Made by a program: the position numbers and the translations under genes. Of a DNA stretch of 64,000 bases, positions 9,634 to 18,936 are shown piece by piece; position 1 is the first letter of the stretch; each line of letters starts with the position of its first letter. The notes below the pieces were generated by a model that did no database searches, had not been told where the DNA came from, and saw nothing but the letters and a program-made list of their open reading frames with translations. This DNA comes from CAIRDP01 sp037138335 (GTDB taxonomy: Bacteria; Bacteroidota; Bacteroidia; Bacteroidales; FEN-979), in contig JBAXIO010000001.1 of assembly GCA_037138335.1 (NCBI GenBank), positions 1 through 64,000 of the forward strand. The letters run 5' to 3'.

Positions 9634-9634
9634 A

Positions 9635-9681
9635 GTTCTGGGTTCTGGGTTTTGGGTTCTGGGTTCCAGTACCTGGTCCCC
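9635..9681. repeat. Short 7-bp tandem repeat (TTCTGGG units)
   Basis: Plus-strand reading shows four consecutive heptamers (TTCTGGG, TTCTGGG, TTTTGGG, TTCTGGG) and a decaying TTCCAG edge. It occupies the 78 base gap between the rfbC start and the lpdA stop. No promoter or terminator shape was seen in it. Confidence 0.75.
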
Positions 9682-9711
9682 AGTAATCAGTATCTGACAA
9701 TTCGAAAAGTA

Positions 9712-11100
9712 TTACAGGTGTATACATTCCCCGTATGCCTGGGCTACTGCTTCCATGATCGCTTCGCTCATGGTGGGGTGGGGGTGGACCGCTTCTATGA
9801 TTTCCCTTCCGGTTGTTTCAAGTTTCCTTGCAACAACCACTTCGGCTATCATTTCCGTGACATTTTCCCCTATCATGTGGGCCCCGAGCCATTCGCCGTA
9901 CTTTGCGTCGAAGATCACCTTGACAAAACCTTCCCTTGCCCCGGCAGCGGTTGCTTTTCCGGAAGCGGTAAAGGGGAATTTCCCTACCAGTATCTCGTAT
10001 CCGGCATCTTTTGCGGCTTTCTCTGTCATCCCAACCGAAGCGACCTCGGGATGGGTGTAGGTACAACCAGGGATATTGCCGTAATCGAGGGGCTCAACAT
10101 GCTTCCCTGCAATTTTCTCAACACAGATTATGCCTTCATGTGAGGCTACATGGGCCAGTGAAGGGCCTTTTACGATATCTCCGATCGCATAGTAACCTTC
10201 AACATTCGTCCTGTAGAAATCATCCACGACCACTTTGCCGCGCTCAGTGGCAATCCCAGTTTCTTCAAGGCCTATGCCTTCAATATTTGTTGCCACGCCT
10301 ACGGCGGATAGCACAATGTCGCAATCAATGATCTCGTTGCCTTTTTTCGTACCGACACTAACCCTGCATCCTTCACCTTTGGTGTCGACCGATTCAACTG
10401 AAACACCTGTCATCACCTTCATCCCGGCTTTCTTGAACGAGCGTTCGAGCGTTTTCGATACTTCTTCATCTTCAACAGGTACAATATTGGCAAGGACTTC
10501 AATAAGCGTCACTTTCGTGCCTATGGAATTATAAAAATAAGCGAACTCGGAACCGATAGCCCCGGAGCCAACGACCACCATGGTTTTTGGCTGAACAGCC
10601 AGGGTCATGGCTTCACGGTAGCCTATGATCTTTTTCCCGTCCTGTTTAAGGGTGGGAAGTTCTTTAGAACGGGCACCGCTTGCAATGATGATATGAGTTG
10701 CAGCATAGTCTGTGGTTTTTCCGCTTTCGTCGGTAACCTCCACTGTCTTTCCAGGTTTGACTTTCCCGTATCCTTTGATATGTTCAATTTTATTTTTCTT
10801 CAGCAGAAATTGTATCCCTTTGCTCATCGAATCGGCCACTTCCCTGCTGCGTTTGATAATTGCCGGGAAATCGGCTTTGGCTTCGGTTGAGGAGATGCCA
10901 TATTCGGAGGCATGCTGGATATACTGAAACACACTTGCGCTTTTCAGCAATGCTTTAGTCGGGATGCAGCCCCAGTTCAGGCAGATGCCGCCGAGTTCGG
11001 CTCTTTCCACCACTGCAACACTGAACCCCAGCTGGGCTGCTCGTATAGCTGCAACATATCCTCCCGGACCGCTGCCTATGATAATGATATCAAACTTCAT
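9712..11100 (-). CDS. lpdA: Dihydrolipoyl dehydrogenase
   Basis: FAD-dependent E3/L-protein, 462 residues, that re-oxidises dihydrolipoamide of 2-oxoacid dehydrogenases and the glycine cleavage H-protein. N-terminal FAD site IIIGSGPGGYVAAIRAAQLG; redox-active disulphide GGICLNWGCIPTK; NAD site VVGSGAIGSEFA; second FAD motif YYAIGDIV; C-terminal active-site pair HPHPTMSE. No E1, E2 or lipoyl-domain genes adjoin it. The presence of gcvP about 5 kb away suggests it serves the glycine cleavage system, though other partners are possible. Confidence 0.96.
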   Translation of the reverse strand: MKFDIIIIGSGPGGYVAAIRAAQLGFSVAVVERAELGGICLNWGCIPTKALLKSASVFQYIQHASEYGISSTEAKADFPAIIKRSREVADSMSKGIQFLLKKNKIEHIKGYGKVKPGKTVEVTDESGKTTDYAATHIIIASGARSKELPTLKQDGKKIIGYREAMTLAVQPKTMVVVGSGAIGSEFAYFYNSIGTKVTLIEVLANIVPVEDEEVSKTLERSFKKAGMKVMTGVSVESVDTKGEGCRVSVGTKKGNEIIDCDIVLSAVGVATNIEGIGLEETGIATERGKVVVDDFYRTNVEGYYAIGDIVKGPSLAHVASHEGIICVEKIAGKHVEPLDYGNIPGCTYTHPEVASVGMTEKAAKDAGYEILVGKFPFTASGKATAAGAREGFVKVIFDAKYGEWLGAHMIGENVTEMIAEVVVARKLETTGREIIEAVHPHPTMSEAIMEAVAQAYGECIHL

Positions 11101-11191
11101 ACAATATGAGATTTATGAATCCGCGAAAGTACTAAAAAATGAGCTGTGAACCAAGATACGGAAACCTCATAATTTCTGTTCCCGGCTTTAA

Positions 11192-11226
11192 TTTGTTGAC
11201 TAATGTCGCATAATTTTTTATTTTTG
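11192..11226 (+). promoter_or_regulatory. Bacteroidota-type promoter upstream of the trans-sulfuration gene
   Basis: TATTTTTG at 11219-11226 fits the Bacteroidota -7 consensus TAnnTTTG. TTTGTTG at 11192-11198 gives a -33 box about 20 bases upstream. The first codon is about 50 bases downstream. Confidence 0.55.
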
Positions 11227-11276
11227 TTAAGTGCTCTCATTTTAAGTCCGCAAAGTATCAACCAAAATAAAAGCAA

Positions 11277-12479
11277 ATGTCAAAACAAGGATTCAGTACC
11301 AAAGCCATTCACGCCGGGAATGTCGAATTCAGTCCTGGTTCGATGATCACACCATTGTACCAGTCTGTAGCCTATCCGTATGCCGATGCAAAAGAAGCCG
11401 CAGCGATCTTTACCGGTGAGAAACCGGGATACACATACGGGCGCTGGGATAACCCCACAGTAGACCTTTTCGAGCGCAGGATGGCTGCACTTGAAGGTAC
11501 CGACGGGGCGATTGCGACTTCTTCGGGGATGGCGGCCATATTCCTGTTGTCGCACCACTGGCTTTCACCCGGCGACGAAGTTGTTTCGTCCAACAGGGTA
11601 TACGGAGGCACGTTTGGCCTGTTTGAAACCGGGCTGAAAAAGATGGGGACTAAGGTCAACTGGGTTACACAACCCGGGGATATTAATGCATGGAAAGCGG
11701 CGATAACCCCTAAGACAAAGTTTTTATTTGTGGAGACCCCCAGTAACCCTGCCCTTTTCATTGCCGATATACCTGCCCTTGCAAAGCTGGCGAAATCAAA
11801 GAAACTCCCGCTGGTTGTCGACAATACCATATGCACTCCAGCGCTTCAGCAGCCCATTGCATTGGGAGCTGATGTTACCGTGCATTCCACAACAAAGTAT
11901 GTTTGCGGGAACGGGACCAGCCTTGGTGGGATAATATGCGGGCCAAAAAACCTTATTGACGGCATCAGGCAGGGCAGCATCCGTTACCTTGGACCTTCCA
12001 TGGCTCCGTTTAATGCCTGGCTGAACCTCCTGGGGCTGGAAACCCTTTCTCTCCGTATGGAGAAGCATTGTTCCAATGCCATGGCGGTGGCCACTTTTTT
12101 GGAGAAACATCCCAGGGTCAGGCAGGTAAACTACCCGGGGCTCAAGTCCAATCCGTATAACAAGATGATCAAGGACCAGATGAAAGGTTGCAGTTCCCTG
12201 CTTTCCTTTGAGTTGGAAGGCAATTACAAGGATGCAACAAAATTCATCGATTCGTTGAAGATCATAACCCATGCGACCCACCTGGGGACCTGCCGCTCCA
12301 TTGTGACCCATCCGGCTTCCACCACGCATTCGGCGATGGGGGAGAAGGAGATGAAGAAAGCCGGGATCTCGCCTTCGATGATCAGGTTTTCGATAGGCAT
12401 AGAAGACGAGAAGGATATCCTCGACGATCTTGCACAGGCTTTCAAGGCGGCCGGCAAACATGGGAAACGCAAAAAATAG
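11277..12479 (+). CDS. O-acetyl/O-succinylhomoserine sulfhydrylase-like PLP enzyme
   Basis: Cys/Met-metabolism PLP family, 400 residues. Visible are YGRWDNPT (phosphate-binding Tyr/Arg), SSGMAAI, VYGGTFGLF, VVDNT and the PLP lysine in HSTTKYVCGNGTSLGG at about residue 207. The TKY-x-GNGTSLGG form with following ICG resembles homoserine-ester sulfhydrylases more than cystathionine beta-lyases. These make homocysteine from an activated homoserine and sulphide. Methionine gamma-lyase is an alternative, because the family is hard to split by eye. It precedes thrC by 55 bases, separated by a strong hairpin. Confidence 0.75.
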   Translation: MSKQGFSTKAIHAGNVEFSPGSMITPLYQSVAYPYADAKEAAAIFTGEKPGYTYGRWDNPTVDLFERRMAALEGTDGAIATSSGMAAIFLLSHHWLSPGDEVVSSNRVYGGTFGLFETGLKKMGTKVNWVTQPGDINAWKAAITPKTKFLFVETPSNPALFIADIPALAKLAKSKKLPLVVDNTICTPALQQPIALGADVTVHSTTKYVCGNGTSLGGIICGPKNLIDGIRQGSIRYLGPSMAPFNAWLNLLGLETLSLRMEKHCSNAMAVATFLEKHPRVRQVNYPGLKSNPYNKMIKDQMKGCSSLLSFELEGNYKDATKFIDSLKIITHATHLGTCRSIVTHPASTTHSAMGEKEMKKAGISPSMIRFSIGIEDEKDILDDLAQAFKAAGKHGKRKK

Positions 12480-12482
12480 GAG

Positions 12483-12525
12483 CTATTCCCGGGCCCTTCG
12501 CCCCAGGCGAAGGGCCCGGGAATAG
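12483..12525 (+). terminator. Perfect 20-bp hairpin between trans-sulfuration gene and thrC
   Basis: Arms 12483-12502 and 12506-12525 are fully complementary over 20 bp with a 3 base loop, very GC-rich in the middle (GGGCCCTTCGCC). No U-run follows; the next bases are AATATCTC, then the thrC ATG at 12535. It could be a weak terminator, an attenuator or an RNA stability/processing element. Being symmetrical it would form on either strand. Confidence 0.7.
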
Positions 12526-12534
12526 AATATCTCA

Positions 12535-13902
12535 ATGGACAAACCAATTCAATTCTTTTCGACAAACCTCAAGGCCGGAAACCTCAGGTTCCATGAGGCC
12601 CTGCTGAAAGGCCAGGCCCCCGATAAAGGACTGTATCTCCCGGTAAGCATCCCTCAGATACCGGTTGAAGAGATAAGGGATTTCGGGAAACAAGAATATT
12701 GGGAGATCGCATACCATGTCACAAAACGTTTCCTGAACGGCGAAATATCCGACGACGAACTCATTGCCATTGCCAGGGATGCCTATAACTACGAGGTGCC
12801 CCTTGAACATGTATCAGACCGTAAGTATGTAATGCGGCTTGACAGGGGGCCTACTGCCTCTTTCAAGGATTTCGCCGCCCGGATGATGGGAAGGCTCATG
12901 CAATATTACCTTCAAACCGGCAACCGCCGTCTTCTCATACTCACTGCCACTTCGGGGGATACAGGGAGTGCCGTGGCAAATGCTTTTTACGGCCTGGATA
13001 ATATTGATATCGTGGTTCTCTTTCCAAAGGATGAAGTCACCGACCGCCAGCGGAAACAAATGACAACCCTGGGTAAGAACGTTAAAGTCCTTGCCCTTGA
13101 TGCTAAATTCGACGATTGCCAGGCCCTGGTGAAACAGGCATTTTCCGACCCCTCGCTTGACCACCTGGGGCTCTCATCCGCCAACTCAATAAATATAGGG
13201 CGATTGGTACCCCAGACCGTTTACTATTTTTATGCCTATGCCAAACTCTCAAGCCCGGGGGAACAGATCATTTTTTCGGTTCCTTCAGGAAATTTCGGCG
13301 ATATGATGGGAGGCGTACTCGCGATGAAAATGGGGCTCCCGGTAAAGAGATTCATTATTGCAACCAACCAGAATGACGAATTTCCGAATTACCTCTACAG
13401 CGGGAAGTACAATAAAATTGAACCTTCCCGCAAATGTATCTCCAGTGCTATGAACGTGGGCCATCCAAGCAACCTTGCAAGGCTTGTGGCTTTGTACGGA
13501 GGTATCATGGATGAGAAAGGTCTCATATTGCGTGCCGCCGATATGGACAGGATGAGAAATGAGCTTTGGGGCATAAGCATTACCGATGCCGAAACCCGCA
13601 GGACTATCGATGAAGCCTGGAAACAGCGTAAACTCCTGCTTGAGCCCCACGGCTCTGTAGGATGGACAGGGCTGATGAAATACATCCTTGAGCAGGGCGA
13701 CAACTTTAACAAGGACCAGCTATGCGTTTCCCTGGAGACCGCCCACCCGGCAAAATTTCCTGATGAAATTCAAAAGATCACCGGCATTGACCCTGAGCTT
13801 CCGCAAAGCCTGCAGGGTATCGACAACAAACCTGAATTTTTTGCCGATTTGCCGAATAACTACTCAGGCTTCAAATCCTGGCTTAATACAAACTTTAAAT
13901 AA
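12535..13902 (+). CDS. thrC: Threonine synthase
   Basis: PLP enzyme converting O-phosphohomoserine to threonine, 455 residues. N-terminus FFSTNLKAGNLRFHEALLKG is typical of the longer threonine synthases. The PLP lysine lies in PTASFKDFAARMM (K111), the phosphate loop in TATSGDTGSAVANAF, and VLFPKDEVTDRQRKQM follows. Downstream is thrH, 40 bases after the stop, so substrate-forming and substrate-using enzymes are adjacent. A 20-bp hairpin lies just upstream of the start codon and may affect expression. Confidence 0.95.
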   Translation: MDKPIQFFSTNLKAGNLRFHEALLKGQAPDKGLYLPVSIPQIPVEEIRDFGKQEYWEIAYHVTKRFLNGEISDDELIAIARDAYNYEVPLEHVSDRKYVMRLDRGPTASFKDFAARMMGRLMQYYLQTGNRRLLILTATSGDTGSAVANAFYGLDNIDIVVLFPKDEVTDRQRKQMTTLGKNVKVLALDAKFDDCQALVKQAFSDPSLDHLGLSSANSINIGRLVPQTVYYFYAYAKLSSPGEQIIFSVPSGNFGDMMGGVLAMKMGLPVKRFIIATNQNDEFPNYLYSGKYNKIEPSRKCISSAMNVGHPSNLARLVALYGGIMDEKGLILRAADMDRMRNELWGISITDAETRRTIDEAWKQRKLLLEPHGSVGWTGLMKYILEQGDNFNKDQLCVSLETAHPAKFPDEIQKITGIDPELPQSLQGIDNKPEFFADLPNNYSGFKSWLNTNFK

Positions 13903-13907
13903 AAATC

Positions 13908-13938
13908 AATCACTGTTCATTATTCACTAATCACTCCC
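13908..13938. repeat. Short degenerate repeat after thrC
   Basis: AATCACTGTTCATTATTCACTAATCACTC begins a few bases after the thrC stop. It consists of overlapping TCACT/TTCACT words. Its reverse complement (AGTGAATAATGAACAGT) closely matches the start of the array at 60366, and it ends just before the thrH start codon. Confidence 0.55.
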
Positions 13939-13942
13939 CGAT

Positions 13943-14545
13943 ATGTATATTGTCTGCTCCGACCTCGAAGGCGTTTTCACACCCGAAGTGTGGATCAATG
14001 TTGCCGAAAAAACCGGCATCCCGGAACTCCGCCGTACCACCCGTGATGAACCTGACTATGAAAAACTAATGAGATGGAGGATCAGGATCCTCGAAGAACA
14101 CGGGTTAAAACTCCATGATATCCAGGAGGTGATCGCACAGATCGAACCTTTGCCAGGGGCCCTTGAATTCATTCAGTGGGTAAAGGAAAGGACCCAGATC
14201 ATCGTGGTTTCCGACACATTTATCCAGTTTGCCGAACCCCTGATAAAAAAACTGGGAAGGCCAACCTTATTCTGCCATACACTGGTCACCGACGAGTCAA
14301 ACCGCATTGTGGATTTCAAAATGCGGCAGCCTGACCCTAAACGCAGGACGGTAGAGGCCTTGCAGGGACTGAGGTACCAGGTCATCGCCATGGGCGATTC
14401 CTATAACGATGTTTCAATGCTCAGGCAGGCCGAGGAAGGAATACTCTTCCGCCCCCCCCAGAATGTGATCAATGAGTATCCCCACTTCCCTGTTACCTAT
14501 GACTATGAAGAGGTGAAGGCAATCATGTCGAGGTTTATAGGCTGA
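13943..14545 (+). CDS. thrH: ThrH: phosphoserine phosphatase / homoserine phosphotransferase
   Basis: HAD-fold protein of 200 residues. The nucleophile motif reads CSDLEGVFTPEVW with Glu after DL, as in ThrH and unlike the DFDGT of SerB. Motif II is IIVVSDTFIQF, motif III/IV AMGDSYNDVSML. In Pseudomonas ThrH moves phosphate from phosphoserine to homoserine, giving both serine and O-phosphohomoserine. Lying directly after thrC, it may supply the threonine synthase substrate. A small stem (TGATAAA/TTTATCA, 14543-14560) overlaps its stop codon, too weak to call a terminator. Confidence 0.9.
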   Translation: MYIVCSDLEGVFTPEVWINVAEKTGIPELRRTTRDEPDYEKLMRWRIRILEEHGLKLHDIQEVIAQIEPLPGALEFIQWVKERTQIIVVSDTFIQFAEPLIKKLGRPTLFCHTLVTDESNRIVDFKMRQPDPKRRTVEALQGLRYQVIAMGDSYNDVSMLRQAEEGILFRPPQNVINEYPHFPVTYDYEEVKAIMSRFIG

Positions 14546-14712
14546 TAAAAATCTTTATCATTCAGGTTTTAATCACTCCCGGTAAATTCCCCGCCCTTCC
14601 TGGGAGGAACCCGGGTCCATGGCCCTGCCCCGGGATTAATTCAAGTTTATTTCAATCAGGTCCACAGTTCCCGGTCCGGAATTATTCTTTTCCTGGATTA
14701 AAAGGACCTTTG

Positions 14713-14720
14713 TAACTTTG
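14713..14720 (+). promoter_or_regulatory. Promoter -7 element before methionine gamma-lyase-like gene
   Basis: TAACTTTG matches TAnnTTTG and ends 20 bases before the ATG at 14741. No clear -33 TTTG box is present. The rest of the 195 base gap holds only GC-rich unstructured sequence. Confidence 0.45.
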
Positions 14721-14740
14721 AAAAAAATTATTCCGGCTTT

Positions 14741-15940
14741 ATGAAAAAGACAAACGATCCTTCAACCCGTATTTTCGACCTGCTACAGTTCGGTGAATAC
14801 GGGGATGTGAACCCTTCCATCACTGATTCTGCAACCTACACTTTCATGCAGGCCATAACCATGAGCGAAACATTCGCCGGCCAGCAGGAAGGCTGCTACC
14901 TTTACTCCCGCCACTGGAACCCCACGAACAAGTACCTTGCCGATGCCCTTGCAGCGCTCGAAGGAACAGAATCGGCCTGGGTTACCGCTTCCGGAATGGC
15001 GGCTATTACCTGCGCGATCTTTCAGCTGGTGAAAACCGGTGACCATGTCATCTGTTCAATGACAGTTTACGGCGGAACCTTTGCTTTCCTGAACAACTAC
15101 CTGAAAAAATTCAACATAGACGTTACGTTTGTCGACATCACCCGGCTGGATCAGGTACGTAACGCCATCCGCCCTGAGACCAGGATCATTTATACCGAAA
15201 CAATGACGAACCCTTTACTCCAGATCAGCGATATCCCCGAGCTGGCAAAGATCGCCAATGAACACGGGATCAAGCTCATGGTCGATAATACGTTTACCCC
15301 CATGATGGTAGCCTCCGCCCAGCACGGAGCCCATATAGTGGTTCACAGCATGACCAAATTCATAAACGGAAAGAATGATTGTGTTGCCGGGGCTATTTGC
15401 GGTGATAAGGAATTTATTGATGCGCTTTGCGATGTGAACAACGGCACGGCCATGCTGCTCGGGCCTTCGCTGGAGCCCCTTCGTTCCTCCAGCATCCTGA
15501 AGAACCTTCATACACTGCACATCCGCATGAAACAACACAGCAAAAATGCCGCCTACCTGGCCGATAAGTTTAAAGCAAACGGCACCAGGATCATTTACCC
15601 CGGCCATCCCGAACACAAGGGACATGAGGTCCTTAAAAAGATCATGAACCCTGAATTCGGTTTCGGCGCCATGATCGCCATCGATATGGAGACGGCAGTG
15701 CGTGCTTCCAGGCTTATGGAGGCCATGGAACTCGAAGGCGTGGGATACCTTGCCGTGAGCCTGGGCTATTTTAAAACCCTGTTCAGCAATTCGGGCAAGA
15801 GCACATCCTCTGAAGTGCCCGAAGAGATCCAGAAGGAAATGGGGTTATCGGAAGGCCTGATCAGGTTTTCGGTTGGCCTCGACAACGACATCGAGCGCAG
15901 TTGGGAAAAGATCAAACACTGTCTCGACCAGATGATATAG
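14741..15940 (+). CDS. Methionine gamma-lyase-like / trans-sulfuration PLP enzyme
   Basis: A second Cys/Met-metabolism PLP enzyme, 399 residues and only distantly like the one at 11277. It has LYSRHWNPT, VTASGMAAITCAIF, VYGGTFAFLN, KLMVDNTFTP and the PLP lysine in HSMTKFINGKNDCVAG near residue 206. The NGKND form and the insertion-rich C-terminus point to the methionine gamma-lyase-like subgroup, which degrades methionine to methanethiol, 2-oxobutyrate and ammonia. Exact specificity cannot be set by eye. Its stop TAG directly abuts the gcvP stop on the other strand. Confidence 0.75.
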   Translation: MKKTNDPSTRIFDLLQFGEYGDVNPSITDSATYTFMQAITMSETFAGQQEGCYLYSRHWNPTNKYLADALAALEGTESAWVTASGMAAITCAIFQLVKTGDHVICSMTVYGGTFAFLNNYLKKFNIDVTFVDITRLDQVRNAIRPETRIIYTETMTNPLLQISDIPELAKIANEHGIKLMVDNTFTPMMVASAQHGAHIVVHSMTKFINGKNDCVAGAICGDKEFIDALCDVNNGTAMLLGPSLEPLRSSSILKNLHTLHIRMKQHSKNAAYLADKFKANGTRIIYPGHPEHKGHEVLKKIMNPEFGFGAMIAIDMETAVRASRLMEAMELEGVGYLAVSLGYFKTLFSNSGKSTSSEVPEEIQKEMGLSEGLIRFSVGLDNDIERSWEKIKHCLDQMI

Positions 15941-18805
15941 CTACCCCAGGCAGGTGCTCACAAGGTTCCTGTCGCCGAACGCATCATCTATCCTTGTTAC
16001 AGTTGGCCAGTATTTGTCGTCACCCGACCATGGCATAGGATAAGCCGCTTTCTGGCGCGAGTAGGGCAGGGTCCATTCATCAGCCGAAACCATGGCAGCG
16101 GTATGAGGGGCCTTCATGATCACGTTAACGGTTTTATCTGCCTTGCCCGATGCGATCTCGTCAATTTCACCCCTGATAGAAATCATGGCTTCAATAAAAC
16201 GGTTGAGCTCGTAGTAAGGTTCGCTTTCGGTGGGTTCAACCATCAGGGTTCCGTGTACCGGGAAAGCCACGGTTGGCGCATGGAACCCATAATCCATAAG
16301 CCTCTTGGCAATGTCGATCGCCCCGATATTGGTTTGCCTGGTTATTCCGTTGCAGTCGACTATCATCTCATGGGCACAACGGCCGTTCTTTCCCGAATAA
16401 AGTATAGGATAATAAGGCTCAAGGCATGATTTAAGATAGTTGGCATTAAGAATAGCCATTTTCGTGGCTTCGGTCAATCCTTCGCCTCCCATAAGTTTGA
16501 TATAGGCATACGAAATGGTCAGGATCAGCGCGCTTCCGTATGGGCCTGAAGCCACCGCTGTGGTCCCGGTAACTCCTCCCGTCGCGACCTCGGTATGCCT
16601 TGGCAGGAAGGGAGTGAGGTGCTTTGCAACAGCAATCGGGCCTTCGCCCGGGCCGCCGCCGCCATGAGGAATGGCGAAGGTCTTGTGAAGGTTAAGATGG
16701 CAAACATCGGCTCCTATCATCCCCGGATTGGTCAGTCCCACCTGGGCATTCATATTGGCCCCGTCCATGTATACCTGCCCCCCGTTCTCATGCACTATAC
16801 TTACGATCTCAAGGATGTTCTCCTCGAACACGCCATGGGTGGAAGGATAGGTTACCATGAGGGCCGAAAGATGGTCTTTATGCTGTACTGCTTTTTCACG
16901 CAGGTCGCTGGTGTCGATATTCCCATGTTCGTCGCATTTCACAACTACCACCTGCATGCCGGCCATTGCAGCGCTTGCGGGGTTGGTGCCGTGGGCCGAA
17001 GAAGGTATCAGGCAAACGTTCCTGTGCCCGTCGCCCCGGCTGATATGATACTGCCTTATCACAAGCAGACCTGCATATTCCCCTGCAGCCCCTGAATTGG
17101 GCATAAAGGAAACGGCATCAAAACCGGTGATCCCGCAAAGGTCTTTTTCAAGTTCTTTGATCAGGTACTGGAACCCTTCAGCCTGGTCTTTGGGGACAAA
17201 AGGATGGACCCCGCCGAATTCGGGATAACTTAACGCAAACAACTCGGATGCCGCGTTCAGCTTCATGGTGCAGGAGCCCAGCGGGATCATCGAACGGTTG
17301 AGTGAAAGATCCTTGATCTCGAGTTTTTTAAGGTAACGCATCATCTCGGTCTCGGAATGATAGGAATTGAATACCTTTTGTGTCATGAAGGCGGATGTGC
17401 GGGTCAGGTTGGCCTGTATGGTCGTGATCTGCTCGCATTCCTTCGGGTTGCAGATGAACTCAGTATAGCTTTTCCCGGCGGCTTCTGCAAACAGTTTAAG
17501 CATAAGGTTGATGTCGGCAAGCTCTGTAGTCTCATCAACACTGATGCCAACATGTTTTTCACCCAGGTACCTTATGTTGATCTTCTGTTCAAGTGCCCTT
17601 TGCCTGAGGCTGCCGGCTGTAACGCCTTCGGAAAGTTCTATGCATACTGTGTCAAAGAAATGCCGGTTCAGCTGCCTGTACCCGTATTTCTTGATTTCCT
17701 GTGAAAGAACACCGGTGAGGATGTTGATATGGCGTGCGATCTGTTTTATGCCTTTCGGGCCATGATATACGCCGTACATGCCTGCCATAACGGCCAGCAA
17801 TACCTGTGAAGTGCAGATGTTTGAAGTGGCACGCTCGCGTTTTATGTGCTGTTCGCGAGTCTGCAATGCCATTCTGAGTGCCCGGTTCCCGTTGGCATCA
17901 ACCGAAACGCCTATGATGCGCCCGGGCATCTGCCGTTTGAAGTCTTCTTTCACGGCAAAGAATGCTGCATGCGGACCGCCGTATCCCATGGGGATGCCGA
18001 ACCGCTGGGAGGAACCGAAAACCACATCCGCCCCCCATTCCCCCGGGGGAGTGAGCAACGCCAGCCCAAGGATGTCGGCTGCAACGGCAACGCCTATTTT
18101 CAAGGCATGGCAGCTGTCGACAAACGCCCGGTAATCGATAACTTCCCCATACTGATTGGGGTACTGTATCACCGTCCCGAAGAACGAATTATCCGGCGCA
18201 AATTCTGAATGCTTTCCGAAAACAAGCTGTATCCCCAGGGGCAGGGCCCTGGTCCTGATCACATCGGCAGTTTGAGGGAAAATGTCATCTGCCACGAAAA
18301 ACTTATCAGCCCCTCTTTTGACCGATTCACGGTCACGGGAGTTGAACAGCATGATCATAGCTTCCGAAGCGGCCGTTCCTTCGTCAAGAAGTGATGCATT
18401 GGCAATAGGCATCCCGGTAAGGTCGCTGATCATGGTCTGGAAGTCAAGCAGGGCCTCGAGGCGGCCCTGGGAAATTTCTGCCTGGTACGGTGTGTATGCG
18501 GTATACCATCCCGGGTTTTCGAGGATGTTCCTGAGGATGACAGCCGGAGTTATGGTATTATAATATCCCTGGCCGATATATGTCTTGTAAAGTTTGTTCT
18601 TTGCAGCAATGCCTTTGATATGGTTCAGGTACTGGTATTCGTTCATGCCTTTCGGAAGGTTCAGCGAGGTTTTAAGCCTGATGGCCGAGGGTACTGTTTC
18701 CTCAATAAGCTGCTCCAGGTTCTTCACCCCGATCTTTTCAAGCATTTTCTCAATTTCGGCGCCGAACGGGCCGTTGTGTCTCCTTGCAAAATTGTCAGTG
18801 ATCAT
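15941..18805 (-). CDS. gcvP: Glycine dehydrogenase (decarboxylating), fused P-protein
   Basis: P-protein of the glycine cleavage system, decarboxylating glycine on PLP and passing the aminomethyl group to lipoyl-H. The 954 residues give the full fused form (N half like GcvPA, C half like GcvPB). Landmarks: FARRHNGPFG at the N-terminus, the Gly-rich YGGPHAAFFA, ERATSNICTSQVLLA, NSGAAGEYAGLL, HGTNPASAAMAGM and the PLP lysine in NLHKTFAIPHGGGGPGEGP. gcvT and gcvH are not nearby. It is convergent with the PLP gene at 14741, with no base between stop codons. Confidence 0.97.
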   Translation of the reverse strand: MITDNFARRHNGPFGAEIEKMLEKIGVKNLEQLIEETVPSAIRLKTSLNLPKGMNEYQYLNHIKGIAAKNKLYKTYIGQGYYNTITPAVILRNILENPGWYTAYTPYQAEISQGRLEALLDFQTMISDLTGMPIANASLLDEGTAASEAMIMLFNSRDRESVKRGADKFFVADDIFPQTADVIRTRALPLGIQLVFGKHSEFAPDNSFFGTVIQYPNQYGEVIDYRAFVDSCHALKIGVAVAADILGLALLTPPGEWGADVVFGSSQRFGIPMGYGGPHAAFFAVKEDFKRQMPGRIIGVSVDANGNRALRMALQTREQHIKRERATSNICTSQVLLAVMAGMYGVYHGPKGIKQIARHINILTGVLSQEIKKYGYRQLNRHFFDTVCIELSEGVTAGSLRQRALEQKINIRYLGEKHVGISVDETTELADINLMLKLFAEAAGKSYTEFICNPKECEQITTIQANLTRTSAFMTQKVFNSYHSETEMMRYLKKLEIKDLSLNRSMIPLGSCTMKLNAASELFALSYPEFGGVHPFVPKDQAEGFQYLIKELEKDLCGITGFDAVSFMPNSGAAGEYAGLLVIRQYHISRGDGHRNVCLIPSSAHGTNPASAAMAGMQVVVVKCDEHGNIDTSDLREKAVQHKDHLSALMVTYPSTHGVFEENILEIVSIVHENGGQVYMDGANMNAQVGLTNPGMIGADVCHLNLHKTFAIPHGGGGPGEGPIAVAKHLTPFLPRHTEVATGGVTGTTAVASGPYGSALILTISYAYIKLMGGEGLTEATKMAILNANYLKSCLEPYYPILYSGKNGRCAHEMIVDCNGITRQTNIGAIDIAKRLMDYGFHAPTVAFPVHGTLMVEPTESEPYYELNRFIEAMISIRGEIDEIASGKADKTVNVIMKAPHTAAMVSADEWTLPYSRQKAAYPMPWSGDDKYWPTVTRIDDAFGDRNLVSTCLG

Positions 18806-18867
18806 AGTTATAAGTTTTTAATGGCAGATAGGGAATCGCAAAAGTACCAAGAATATCCCTGAAATCA

Positions 18868-18902
18868 AAAAGGCCGCCACAAGATATGCGGCAGCCTTTT
18901 TG
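18868..18902 (-). terminator. Intrinsic terminator after hppA
   Basis: Arms 18869-18879 and 18891-18901 pair (AAAAGGC/GCCTTTT plus GCC/GGC, one mismatch) with an 11 base loop. On the minus strand a run of T follows, placing it 35 bases past the hppA stop. It lies upstream of the gcvP start at 18805, so it insulates gcvP. Confidence 0.8.
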
Positions 18903-18936
18903 ACAAAATATCAACAATGCTTATACAGCCTGCAGC

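Noticed and set aside
14595..14640. GC-rich stretch with CCCGGG words as a riboswitch or terminator
   Set aside because: I could not fold a convincing single stem; words repeat but do not pair well.
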